A stretch of 64,000 nucleotides of DNA. Source: Balanoglossus misakiensis. Its lineage: Eukaryota > Hemichordata. Both the position numbers and the translations under genes were made by a program. This document shows, one piece after another, positions 24,901 through 35,300 of the stretch. Location of the stretch: positions 3,286,001-3,350,000 of the forward strand of contig CM082581.2 in assembly GCA_040954595.2 (NCBI GenBank). Direction: 5' to 3'. Numbering within the stretch: position 1 is the first letter of the stretch; every line of letters starts with the position of its first letter. The notes below the pieces were generated by a model, which saw only the letters and a program-made list of their open reading frames with translations, did no database searches and was not told the origin of the DNA.

Positions 24901-27900
24901 AAAATTCTCCGGGAACAAATTTCCTTAACAACATCCTTTCTCTGTAAGTATTTCGGGAAATTGGCATAGTGAGCTTTGCTGTGGTAATTTGTGGAACAAG
25001 ATTTAATGGTCCCATCATTACTCTGTGGCGCTTGTAAACTTAAAGGGACAAAGTCTCTCTCTCGCTGCCCTTTTTTCATGAATTATGTTTGATACTTATA
25101 CAAGACACCATTTATATTAAGGTACATGTGGATATAAAGTGTGAACATTCAATCCCACTTGTAGACTTGAGAGTGAAAAAAACTCGCCAAAATGAATAAT
25201 CGGTCTCTACCATTTATTCATTTGGCGAGATTTTTACTCTCATATCCTACAAACCAGATGGAAGTTGTGTGTGGTTGAACGTTGATTCACTATATATCCA
25301 TATGTAGAATAACATAAACTGTCTTGTATCAAACAAAATTAATGGAAAAGGCAGCGAGAGAGAGACTTTGTCCCTTTAAGGTTGTTGAATACTTCATTAC
25401 TAAATTTTTTTTTCAGCATACATGTACTTATCAATTTTTAGCAAAGTGAAAATATTTGCTTCAAATTTTAAAAATATTTCCCTTGCACGATGCTTTTTAT
25501 GGAGATGAGTAAATTTTTTATTTCCATGCAAATTTTATGAGAAATATGACACCGATAAAAACTATCATACTTTTTTTATCAATGCTATTTTCATCAGTAT
25601 ATTTGATTACTACGTTTTTTCAAAATATTACATGCTTTGTATATTTGCTGGTATGTGAACAGTTAGTTCTGTAACTTGTGGGTCTAGATCTAAATTGAGA
25701 TCAGCTGGCATCAAGGAAATTAATGTTGTTGATATTTAACGTTCCATCAATGTTACTTGGACACGTGTATTAAAGATTATGGTCCCAGTTGTAAATATTG
25801 TGTCAAAATTTTTTTTTCTTTAATCAACAATGCACCCAACTTCAATGGTGCCTGTGGTTTTGACCACCAGTTTCAATGCTTGGTGGTCCATCAGGTTGAC
25901 CTCCATGTTAGCTTGGCCTCACTATTGTTGCTGCAGTTGGGGATTGGAGACTGGCAGTACAGTTCACCCCTTTCACCACAATGGTTCAGTCCAAACCCAT
26001 TGTTTTCTATGGTGAAGTTGGACCTCTATAAATGACGGAACTGGTCTGTTAGGATATAGTTTACGCTGTTTAGACTTCGATCACAGCCAGGGACCTGCAT
26101 ACCAAAGTTGACCCCCAAAATAATTTGTCGTTACGTATACGTAGTTTCATCACAATTTGAACCATCATGACTTGCATATAACACATTTTAAAGCAATCAG
26201 TCAAGTGGATTCTGGGGGTTTTGAACAAAAATGGCAGACAATATAATACAATTTTGCAGATTCTGTCACAATCATACCAAACCTGACTTCGATCACCCCC
26301 GAGACCTTCGTACCCAATTCCAAAGCTATATGACCTGTAGTTTTTTACAAAATGTAGAAGAAGTCAATTGTTGCCGGACATATGGCTGCACAGACTGACA
26401 AGAAACAATCACTCCATCTCATAAACATCACTGGCAGAGGAGTTAAAATCATGACATTCTGGCTCAAAGTTATTCCAATTACATGTACATTGTACAACCC
26501 ATAGAAATACCATCAGCTCTTCTTCTCCACTACTGTACCTAGCCCACAATATTTAACTCTGCCAACATATCAAGAGATTTACCTTGCAATTTTCACCTAG
26601 TATGTACCTTCCAAAATACATGTACACTATTTGGGCCATGATAAAAAGACTGACACTTTGACTGGCTATTGTTATTGTTAATTTCACTCCACCTTCACCC
26701 ATTAAATTTTACCATTTGGTAAAAAATTTCAAGATGGCCGATTTTTGCCACGTTTAAGGAATGGGAGTTCATAAGCTAAAAAGTAATATGTGGTTGTTCT
26801 GAAACTTTGTTAACAGAACAAATAACAAAATGTGAAAAAAGTAGAATGACTTTAATAATCATGCTAACTACAAAGACATAAATTTTTGACCAAAATAACT
26901 CATGAAATACAGTCACCATATAATTTCTTCTATCTCTTACTACAGTGAGTTGTCGACCTTTTACCCATAATGCAATTATTATAATGTGATTACCCCAAGC
27001 ACAAATTGAAAATCCATTTAAGGCAGCCAGAATTAGTTTCTTGAGAACTGTTCTACACATGGTTTGGACACTATGTGAGCACGTGAGCTGCAACTGGATA
27101 AAAAAAAGCTTTAAATAATCTCATATATGCTTCTAATTATGTATATTAAATGATAGTTCATTATAGTTTATCAAGATTAACACTTATTTATGACAAAATG
27201 GCCAAAAATTAAAGAAAATTCCTACAATTTTTTATAAAGTGCCATATTGCAATAAAAAATGTAATGTCTAAGTCGGGTACATTTACTTCCATCTGTTCTA
27301 TTGGAAGGGATCATACTTTACTTATGAAATTTTATACCCGGAAATGCAACGTTTTCATTGTTTCTTGCATTTTCCCACAGTGGCGGCCATATTCCTTTGC
27401 GGCAAAGCTTTATTATTTATCTGACTAAAAACTTGCATATGCACTCATATATAGGGTTCGTTATACTTGTACATAGATCAGTGCCTACATCTGCATGTGC
27501 TAATGGTAGTACAGTTTGAAAAAAAAAATGATAATTATGCCAAGTTGCAGCTCATGTGACATTTTTGTTTCCATGATAATATTTCTACTTTAAAAAAAAT
27601 GAATTTTTTAAGTGATTATTACCATCAACAACATTGCATTTTCTTGTAGGCCACAATATGATTGGTCAATAGATAATTCGTCATAGGGCGTGGTCCATGG
27701 CTCACACCACCTGATGTACAATTGTCCCAAGATATTGCTATGTTTGACTATATCACACAGAAGCACACTCAAGAAGGCTCTAAGCACCTTGTAGCCATAG
27801 CAACACTATACATGTAGACATCCTACGTGTAAATCTCTGAATACAGGTTCTGTTGCGACAATTGACAAATCTTAATGACTTTATTCATTTATTGTATGAA

Positions 27901-30900
27901 ATGAGATATCATTTACAATTAGGGTCTCACGTTGGCTGTACAAAGAGAAATGGACACTTAACACAGTACTTGTAAAAACAGAAGCAAGGTCATTACTCTG
28001 GCTGCCGGTAAAAGAAATCAGATGGAATCATTTGAAAATGATGAATGTCATAAAACTGCTAAATGAAGATTTGAGAAAAGAATTCCTACGTGTGTGTCTC
28101 TTGATTGTTGTACCATCCACGGAACATGTGATCAAACTGAAGATTGGTGTTGGTTGACAGTTACATTGTACAAGTCTCGGTGATTGATGGCTCAACTTGA
28201 AGACTGCAATTTCACGGATGAAATGACAAGACTGGCTCATCAGAGCTCTCCACTATGGGAAGTATCAACTGAACCACTATGATTGAAAATTTTCATTAAT
28301 GTTCAGTTGACTGAAGCACCGGATTTCCAACAGATTGACGTTCACAGATCACAGCAAACCCAAATCAATGTAACATTTTCACACATGGTCTCTGTAATAC
28401 TGTAAAACACTTTATTCGCGAGTTGAAATTTTCGCGATATCAAAAGAGGCCACTGTTTTGCGAGTATTAATTTTCACATTATTTTTGTGATGTAGCATAA
28501 CCAGTGAAAAGCCCAGTATTTTCTGTTCAGTATTAATTGTCCAATGACAAAGTTGGCTTGTGCAAGTGATTACAAAAGATAGTGTAAAACACATTTTTGC
28601 GAGTTGAAATTTTCGCGATATCAAGAGAGGCCACTGTTTCGCGAGTATTAATTTTCGCGTTCTCTTATTTCATTCACTGCATCGTTATCTTCAAAAAAAA
28701 TTTACGTGACTTTTTTATTTTCACGCTATTTTGGCTCTCGCGTATTTCGCGAAAAATAAAGTGTTTTACAGTATCCTTGTTTTTATAATCACTTGTATCA
28801 TTCCCCGGGTATCATTCTGTCACTAATTTTACATAGGATGTTACTATATTTAAAAATGTAAAACCCGCTATACATTTATACAGAATGTTATTATATTTTA
28901 AAATATACAAATTGTGGAAAAAACTCAACATCAACCACGCTTTTAGTTTCAACTGACTACCCACTCTGCTTGGAATCACTTCAAAGATTTATTTTCATTA
29001 CGAAATATTTGTTTTTATCTGCATGAGTAGTCTAGAATCTATCCGTTCGTAGTCGCATTCACCCTACTACCGTCTAGGAACGCCTAACCAAAATCTAGTA
29101 AGGCCATAAAAATGGTAATTTGAATGTGAATAGTCTCCAACTGAGCAGTCTGACGTCAGAGAAGTCAATCACTTACGTTGACCGACTACTGATTGGCCGT
29201 TGAGGTGATGACGTTGAATGTTAATTATGTTTACAATGTAGCTAGCTCCGCCCCGAATGATACATAATCATGATCACGTGGTGACGCTTGACGTCAGATT
29301 GCTCAGTTGGAGACTATTCACATTCAAATTACCATTTTTATGGCCTTACTAGATTTTGGTTAGGCGTTCCTAGACGGTAGTAGGGTGAATGCGACTACGA
29401 ACGGATAGATTCTAGACTACTGCATGAGGCACTCAGTACCAAAGTGAGATTTCATAAAAACTCACATCACGGAAAATGTTCTCATTTTATCACTTGTATA
29501 TTATAGGATATGAACTCAAAGCTAACATTCTAATTCACTTGGACAAATGTTACAGCAAGTAATTTCACGCGCACACAAAAATCCCCCCAAATCTAAAGAA
29601 ATGGGAAGGTTCAATAGCCAATTAACTAAAACTCCCACACACCACCACTCATCTGACCAGACTGATATCAATCCTGCCCACACACACACACACACACACA
29701 CAAATTAAAAAGTAAAGTAAAGGACACTACATGTATGCTCCCATCTGATTAATATCTACGTGCCTCCAAAGTAGATTCAATTAAAGTGAGTTTCACCCAT
29801 TCATTACAATTTTACCCAAACTATTGACATTTTCACTATGATTTCAACAAATCTGAAATGCAACCATTCCTGCAAAACTTTACATAAACTTTTATTTGGT
29901 GCAATTGGGCAAGCACTTTAGAGACAATTTTTGATCAACAAAAATAAAGAAAATGACAAAAAATTGCTAAAAATTGAAAATGCCTGATATCAGCAGAAAA
30001 TGAACATACATACATCTATATAAAATCTACCTAATCATGAGTATTCCCTTTTTGATTAGTTCTTCACACACAGTCTAGCGTGGGTAATTTTAACCTAGCT
30101 AAGGAGTCTGCCCGATCTAAATCATCAGACCATGGTCAGACTTCTTAACTAGGTTGAAATTATCCATGCTGGTCTGTGTGTGGAGAATGGAAATCAAGTT
30201 GATTTGTAATGGAGTGACATGGCTGAACTAAAGCAGATATTTTTACCCACCAAAAGCAGCAGTTTTATTTCTGAAAACATCCTAACACACTTTCTTTTTA
30301 TGATGATACCTGTGAAATTAAGGCACGGTTTTGCATGCTTCTTCTCTCCCTCCATAATTGAAAAAGGTTGTGTTGTCCACGTGACACATACCTGTACATG
30401 TACTAACCATGTGTTATGATTTGGAGGGCAGTTTATTGCTAAAGCTTTCATAAATGTCACGGTTACAGAACTAAAATCCAACTAATGGCCAAAAGCATGA
30501 ACTGGCCGCAAACCGATGGCACAGAGTGAAATGTGCAAAGTGCAGACTGGGGCACAGACTGTCGATTTCTGGTCCCAACAAGCATGTATAAACTCCCATA
30601 CTAATCGTCCGACAAAAACCTACAACATGTACCTGACAGATCGGGGCAAACCAGCCATTAAATGACATGACACTGATGTCTTGTACTACTGTCAGAGCTC
30701 TGTAGAAAGTTTCAAAAATATCACTAAATCAAAAATTTAATTAAATATGCAAATGATATACGTACAGGTTAATACACGTGAAAATAACATCTGGTAAAAT
30801 TCAGTGCAGAAACTCACAAGATTTAGGGCTAATTGCAATAATGCATGTACACTGTACTCAGACATAAATCCTGGTATTTTATGAACAATTATATTATACC

Positions 30901-32047
30901 AGTATATTGATGGTGTAAATCACGCTATTTGATTTGTCGAGACACGACACGTGACCGTGATATATTAGCCATATACCACAGTCATATATCATAGTCAAAG
31001 AAAATGCCTTTTTAAAATGTTTTATGCAAAGTTTCAATATACTGGCATAATATAATAGCAATAAAACACCCCCAGCCATGGTATACCACAAGATTTTCAC
31101 CAGTTCAACTCCATATACGCACTCGCTATCGCTCGTGCGTATATGTCGTGAACTGGTCAAAATCTCATGGTATACCATGGCTGGGGGTGTTTTATTGCTT
31201 AAATATCAACCTTTTCCAGACTACCTTGTTGAAGCGATAAACGATAAGTTAGTATTGGACTTTCTAGTTTTTAGACACTGCCATGAAGCAATTTGCATAT
31301 TGAACGCGCCTTGACCTTGCGCACCAGACGATAACTGTTCTGAAGACGACGTGCGTGACATATACCTATGAGATTGTTCCAGAAGTTCTGAAATGAACGC
31401 GCTTGTTGACAGGAACAAAAATTCCTTGAGTGAAATTTCATTGAGGATTTTGACTTAGTGGTTCACTAGCAGTTTTCAATTTGTGTACTTTTTTATGTCA
31501 ATTTTGTCGGATTCATTTGTGATATTATCACTGTTTACAATGGTGGGGTCAAAGGTCAAAACAATGGAAACCTGAGTCCAATAACCCAGATGTTATCGGA
31601 CTCTGTGTCCTGATACTGAGAATCATTGTACATGTATTATAGAACTCCAATAGGTTAATACAGCAGGTGTTTAACAGTGTATACATGTTAATGGAATTGG
31701 CAAAATTCACATGAACTGATTTATATAACTATCAAGGTGTCATGGTGAAAGGGGAACATCTGTTCCACAAAAAATTTGGTGGATTTTCGGTCACATACAT
31801 GTAATCCCTAGTTACATTCTTTCACATGAATCAGAGTGGTAAAATTCAAAACTGGAAGGGGGTGACTTGCTCTACAAAGGTCACACACAAAATAACATGT
31901 TACTGAGAAATTCTGAATGCTTTTTCGGGTTTACTTCTGACACAGGTGTATTACATGTTCATTCATGCCATTGTATGACTGTCTTCCAGTAAACTTTGGA
32001 AATACATTAATAGTTGAAGCACTATACAAATGTATAACACCCCCCCC

Positions 32048-32078
<31 letters not shown>

Positions 32079-32307
32079 TCACTCAATTTCATCTGATCAC
32101 ATTATAAGCTTATATACTGTGCTATAGTTAATAAAGCTCACCTGTCATTGTAAATATTCCAACTGCTAATCCAATATTTCTTCCGGCAAGCATCACTTCC
32201 TCACTGTCGGATTTGCCTTTACTCTTCCTGGACGCCCATAATCCCACAGCCAGAATCAGAAGATAGAAGACGATAATGGCAATCAATCCAACGATATTTA
32301 CACCCAT
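15220..32307 (-). CDS. SLC5A7: High-affinity choline transporter CHT1, complete gene
   Basis: A Na+/Cl--dependent symporter of the sodium:solute symporter family that takes choline into cholinergic nerve terminals, the rate-limiting step of acetylcholine synthesis. Eight coding exons (minus strand): 32142-32307, 21909-22022, 20139-20294, 18772-18920, 18265-18396, 17398-17551, 16531-16739 and 15220-15915. All introns are GT-AG and all phases join, giving 591 residues against about 580 in vertebrates. Family landmarks seen include [11 protein letters not shown] (residue 7 on, TM1), [84 protein letters not shown] and [12 protein letters not shown]. About 13 membrane spans are expected. The start MGVNIVG at 32307 aligns with family N-termini and has A at -3 and G at +4. 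The cytosolic tail is Ser/Pro-rich. Untranslated first exons were not located. Confidence 0.96.
16037..16358. mobile_element. TTAA foldback MITE, AGGGACAAAGTC family, right end lost
   Basis: It starts TTAAAGGGGCAAAGTC and runs through both arms to ATCAAACATAATTAAAT, then diverges before the expected right terminus. It is in SLC5A7 intron 7. Confidence 0.8.
16531..16739 (-). CDS. SLC5A7: SLC5A7 exon 7
   Basis: Residues 291-360: [27 protein letters not shown] and [14 protein letters not shown], the family signature region of the transport core, ending RQK. The acceptor is TTTTAG and the donor GTAATC. It enters in phase 1 and leaves in phase 0. Confidence 0.96.
16788..16812. repeat. (GATGA)n microsatellite
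   Basis: About five pentamer units, about 50 bases from the acceptor of SLC5A7 exon 7. The rest of intron 6 (16740-17397) shows nothing recognisable. Confidence 0.85.
17398..17551 (-). CDS. SLC5A7: SLC5A7 exon 6
   Basis: Residues 240-290: [40 protein letters not shown] and AIGAST. The acceptor is TTTGTAG and the donor GTAAGT. It leaves in phase 1. It has no long single-frame shadow and was found by joining its neighbours. Confidence 0.95.
17899..18246. mobile_element. TTAA-bounded element, TTAAAGCCCC family, copy 1
   Basis: The left end TTAAAGCCCCAAGAGCTGCC and the complemented right end TTAAGCCCCATGAGCTGCC form imperfect inverted repeats of about 36 bp. An internal palindrome, TTAAACGG and CCGTTTAA around GTGCCACAG, sits near 18047-18070. 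It lies in SLC5A7 intron 5, 18 bases from the exon 5 donor. Confidence 0.75.
18265..18396 (-). CDS. SLC5A7: SLC5A7 exon 5
   Basis: Residues 196-239: [13 protein letters not shown], then a less conserved extracellular loop and IDYALLL. The acceptor is TTTGCAG and the donor GTAAGT. Phase 0 at both ends. Confidence 0.94.
18772..18920 (-). CDS. SLC5A7: SLC5A7 exon 4
   Basis: Residues 146-195, with [19 protein letters not shown] and [20 protein letters not shown] (two membrane spans). The acceptor is CATCAG and the donor GTAAGT. It enters in phase 1 and leaves in phase 0. Confidence 0.96.
18921..20138. other. SLC5A7 intron 3
   Basis: A 1.2-kb intron. I see no repeat family shared with the rest of the window and no convincing extra exon. 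Confidence 0.6.
20139..20294 (-). CDS. SLC5A7: SLC5A7 exon 3
   Basis: Residues 94-145, including [20 protein letters not shown] and [19 protein letters not shown]. The acceptor is TTGTAG and the donor GTAAGC. Phase 1 at both ends. This is among the most conserved parts of the transporter core. Confidence 0.96.
20691..21316. mobile_element. TTAA-bounded 626-bp foldback element
   Basis: TTAAAGGGGAAATC at the left and GGATTTTCCCTTTAA at the right, with arms of about 240 bp. The shared blocks include GCGTAGCTGATTTCTACATA, TCGCGCGA and AAGCGCCAGGACCAACTTCC. Matching minus- and plus-strand frames in the two arms (around 20703-20999 and 21119-21316) are by-products. It is in SLC5A7 intron 2. Confidence 0.85.
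21780..21883 (-). repeat. Fragment of a TTAAAGGGACATTACC repeat
   Basis: Its complement starts TTAAAGGGACATTACCTGTA and continues AACTTTTGGCTTTATTTCCA. The same sequence opens at 58742, and a short piece of it ends at 61029. No second terminus was found, so this is one end of an otherwise undefined element. Confidence 0.5.
21909..22022 (-). CDS. SLC5A7: SLC5A7 exon 2
   Basis: Residues 56-93, beginning [15 protein letters not shown] (the first Ala codon is split across the junction) and ending SLVLG. The acceptor is TTCAACAG and the donor GTAAGC. Phase 1 at both ends. Confidence 0.95.
22793..23006. mobile_element. TTAA foldback MITE, AGGGACAAAGTC family, left arm deleted
   Basis: The right half is intact, ending GACTTTGTCCCGTTAA. 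The left arm is replaced by a short TTAAAGCCCC start, so it may be a recombinant between two TTAA families. It is in SLC5A7 intron 1, about 0.77 kb from exon 2. Confidence 0.7.
24182..24531. mobile_element. TTAA foldback MITE, AGGGACAAAGTC family
   Basis: A 350-bp copy with a mutated left flank (ATAA) and an intact right TTAA. It includes ACAAGACACCG and its complement near both ends. It is in SLC5A7 intron 1. Confidence 0.85.
25040..25379. mobile_element. TTAA foldback MITE, AGGGACAAAGTC family, near-full copy
   Basis: The best preserved copy (340 bp): TTAAAGGGACAAAGTC to GACTTTGTCCCTTTAA, with both TTAA sites intact. The two arms complement each other over most of their length, meeting at the AATGAATAATCGGTC centre. 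It is in SLC5A7 intron 1. Confidence 0.88.
27109..27560. mobile_element. Decayed TTAAAGCCCC-family element
   Basis: It shares the interior of the copy at 37856-38224 (ATATTGCAATAAAAAATG, then GTACATTTACTTCC and GGGATCATACTTTACTTATG). It also keeps the GTTGCAGCTCATG right end, but its terminal TTAA sites are damaged. It is in SLC5A7 intron 1. Confidence 0.55.
28398..28775. mobile_element. TA-flanked foldback elements with TACTGTAAAACAC ends
   Basis: A truncated left arm (28398-28480) and a full copy (about 28578-28775) are separated by about 100 bp that also flanks the copy at 62708. The full unit reads GTGTAAAACACATTTTTGCG to AAATAAAGTGTTTTACAGTA and holds several CGCGA blocks. A TA duplication and CTG ends would suit a Tc1/mariner-type MITE, but that is inference. 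It sits in SLC5A7 intron 1. Confidence 0.65.
29028..29419. mobile_element. 392-bp near-perfect foldback element with 9-bp target duplication
   Basis: Arms 29028-29158 and 29289-29419 are inverted repeats of 131 bp in which I see one mismatch. They start TAGTCTAGAATC. The 9-base direct repeat CTGCATGAG flanks it at 29019-29027 and 29420-29428. Long inverted repeats plus a 9-bp duplication fit a Mutator-like (MULE) foldback. The 130-bp spacer has no open frame of note. The near-identity of the arms points to a young insertion. It sits in SLC5A7 intron 1. Confidence 0.85.
29679..29702. repeat. (CA)n microsatellite
   Basis: About 12 CA units in SLC5A7 intron 1. Confidence 0.9.
30064..30182. repeat. 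119-bp imperfect palindrome
   Basis: The left arm has CACACACAGTCTAGCGTGGG and TTTTAACCTAGCTAAG. The right arm has the complements CTTAACTAGGTTGAAATTA and CTGGTCTGTGTGTG. Arms of about 46 bp flank a short spacer. Confidence 0.6.
31057..31199. mobile_element. Hairpin-in-hairpin palindrome, AGCAATAA family, copy 1
   Basis: Outer arms 31057-31107 and 31149-31199 match at about 48 of 51 bases and start AGCAATAAAACACCCCC. The loop contains a second hairpin, ATATACGCAC and GTGCGTATAT around CGCTATCGCTC. The same outer start and nested design recur at 54040 and 63511. Confidence 0.7.
32039..32080. repeat. Poly-C run followed by (CA)n
   Basis: About ten C residues then about 13 CA units, roughly 60 bases beyond the donor of SLC5A7 exon 1, in intron 1. 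Confidence 0.85.
32142..32307 (-). CDS. SLC5A7: SLC5A7 exon 1 (coding)
   Basis: Residues 1-55: the start, TM1 and the loop ending GIFTMT. The donor GTGAGC begins at 32141 and the exon ends one base into the next codon. An in-frame GTG at 32331 is not a plausible animal start. A 10.1-kb intron follows. Confidence 0.93.
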
Positions 32308-35300
32308 TTTGTGGCTGTTCCTTTTCCTCACAAATTGTCCACAATACTTGGAAAGCGCTGTTGATATATATTCATAACAGTTTCACAGCACCTGTAATGT
32401 TAAATCATATGAAAAAAAATGTCAACATGGCAGCATTCCTGAAAATTCAATTTTGTAGAACACTTTCACGTAATGAAATATCGCAAACGCTTAGGGGTAC
32501 TGTGCTGGTTAATGTACCGCTTGGAGATACCAACACTACGCTGATTAAAAAATCAGACATAATTCCTTGGATCGCCCTCTCATCTACCTGAAGATAAGAA
32601 TACATGTAAAAGGATTTTTCCGTATCACTACCACACGCAGCAATAGAAGGAATGCCAGTTATATCAATACTGATCAAATGAGCTGAAAATTATTTCCAGA
32701 CAAATGCAAGATTTACCATGACAGCAATTTGTAGACGTATTCCTATCAGGTAAATATTTGATTTCAAGTCAACTGTTCATATTTATAAGCTCTGTGAGCA
32801 TAAACTGTACATGAAAGAAAAACCATTAGTTTGCCGTTGAATAAACAATCATCAATTAGTGGTGGTCAATATCCATATTGAGTATTACTGATTTATCAAA
32901 AATAGACATCTATTTTTGTGATTAGTCTACATTTTTCTAAAATTATTTTCATTTACAACAAGACCTGTATCATTTTGATAAAGAAACAAAATATTTATAA
33001 TTCAGTATAATACTTTTGACTTTGCTAATATATTTGGACAGAAAAACCTGACAATCTCAGAATGTGTTTAGAAATATAAACTGGTGCTTCTCAAACATGA
33101 TTACGGAGTCAAAATACACATATTCTGTGACCAAACCTACAAATTGAATGAAAATTGTGTCTCTCAGAATACAGTAGTCCAAAAAATGTTGAAAAGTGGA
33201 TGTCTGGAAAAATTCTTCAAATGTGTGTTATAGTGGTATTAAATAGAGCGACCAGTATTGCTAAATTTCACACAATTTCACTAAAAGGTGTGTACAAAAC
33301 CTGATAAAAAGTTCCTGTGCAAGTACACCAATTAAAATAACAAGAACCAAACTATTAGCTAAAAACGGCTACCAGATCAAAGACAGAAAATGAGTTATAC
33401 GATCGGCATACCTGAATGTGTAACTCTCAAGCCAGTCTCGCTCTAACCACACAACCACAAAAAAACATGCAAGTCAATTTAGCATTAACTGACGTCAGGA
33501 AATCCAATTTCATAATTAAGTTTGGTTTTATATAACACACATCATCATTATCCAAACGAACAGTGGGCCCAGAGGGGGGTTAATAGTTAAAAAAGGAAGT
33601 ACATCCACATACCAATTACAGCTTCCGGTTTTCTAAGATAATGTTGACTCAGTAATTTAGTGTAAATTACCTTGTAGAGAAAAAAGAACAGCTCTCTCTC
33701 TCTTTCTCTCACTCTGATAGACAGACTCTGTTGAGACGAGATGGCAAAGTGTGCTAGCCACAGAGTCAGATCATGAATAATTCCAAAGCACCTGGCTGAC
33801 ACTGAGCACACTAATAAATTGATTGGCCACTTAGTGTGATTGATGGATTAACAGGCTGCAGCAATATACACCGCGGCAGAAATCTTCATCAGAAATATGT
33901 CTCCCCTGCTCTATTATTCATCAAAGGAAACAAACTGAACCAGTTAAAGGATGTGGATCATTAATGCACTTGCGTGGGCAAGACCAGAGACACAGTGACG
34001 GCCTCAGTTTGTGTCAATTTAAACAAGCAGCTATTTCCTACCTGACATTACACTTTACAAGAAATGCTGATTGCACGGCAAAGCAGGTGGAAAAAGAGCA
34101 GTTACTGTCAAAGGGATTTCTCTTTTTTATATTGGACACCCATTGGTGAAATATGACCTTTTCCTTGATTGTTCCATTGTTAACATCTGATTATGTACAA
34201 GTGCATATTCAGTGTGGCCAGTTTGACGCTTTATTTAATAAAATGCCCACATAAACACTCAAATCAGATCTATTTGGAATTTAAACCGACATCCCACGAG
34301 ATTTGTTGGAGCACTTAGAATTAACAGCAAGCATTCAATTAACCATCTCATTATGATTCTGCTCAAGCCGTCGAGACCCTTTAACACAATCATTGCATGC
34401 ATACTCGCATGATAGCTTTCGCAGTGACATCTGTGACTTTCACACTCAATGAACGTGATGAATGTCACAGTGACACTCCAAGAGTTAATACTCTAAATAC
34501 TGTCAATTTAGTAACAGCAACAAATTTAGCAGAAACATTGACACTGAATATTATTAACGAGGGGAAGGAGCTGCAAATCTACACTCACTTAGAGAGTCTG
34601 GTTTTACGAGAGTGCCTTTCTTCATCTGAAGAAACGATGGGGAGGAGTGTCTCCAGGGTAACCATCCAAATTATCATTTCAATCTATTGCCTTCCCGCTT
34701 GAGAAATACACTATCAGACCACTAATGCAATTTAATTTGTAATGCCATGACCTTCCTGTAACGATGTGTATAATTGCTACATCCTTCACAGAAACGATTT
34801 TTGGCATTTTCAAAAAATTCAACTCGAGTAGACCTTAATATTCTACTCAAAAATATTAGTTTCTGAAGTACAGGACACATGTTTAAACTGTATTATTTCA
34901 AGTGATACAATGTGATCCTTCATACAAGGCGTGTGCTTTGAAAAAAGATTACAAGCTGAAATTTATCCTCCTGAAATTGATTGCTTAAGTGGTTCGAGGG
35001 TGACTAAACAGCTCTGGTGAAAATAACAAAAGTGAAATGAACAGAATTTATTGTGAAAATGTTAATGACAGTTTTGAGTTTATATATAGCGTATCACAAA
35101 AGTCTAGTTACATAACAACATGGATATTAAAAGCACAAAGTACTGACAATTCAATGTTGATGGAATTCACAACATGCATACAGTACATAATGGTACTGCA
35201 CTAAGATTTACACAACAACCAGAAATCTGTGTATTTCAACATGGAATACCTCAAAAAGACACAACTGATTACTGAGACCAAATCATAAAATGTTAAACGC

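Noticed and set aside
32307-32331. Earlier in-frame GTG start for SLC5A7
   Set aside because: Animal nuclear genes rarely start at GTG. The ATG at 32307 has a good context and matches the family N-terminus.
34985-35010. tRNA-like GGTTCGAGGGTG box
   Set aside because: The bases around it do not pair as a T arm, and no A box or acceptor stem is present. No tRNA was found anywhere in the window by eye.
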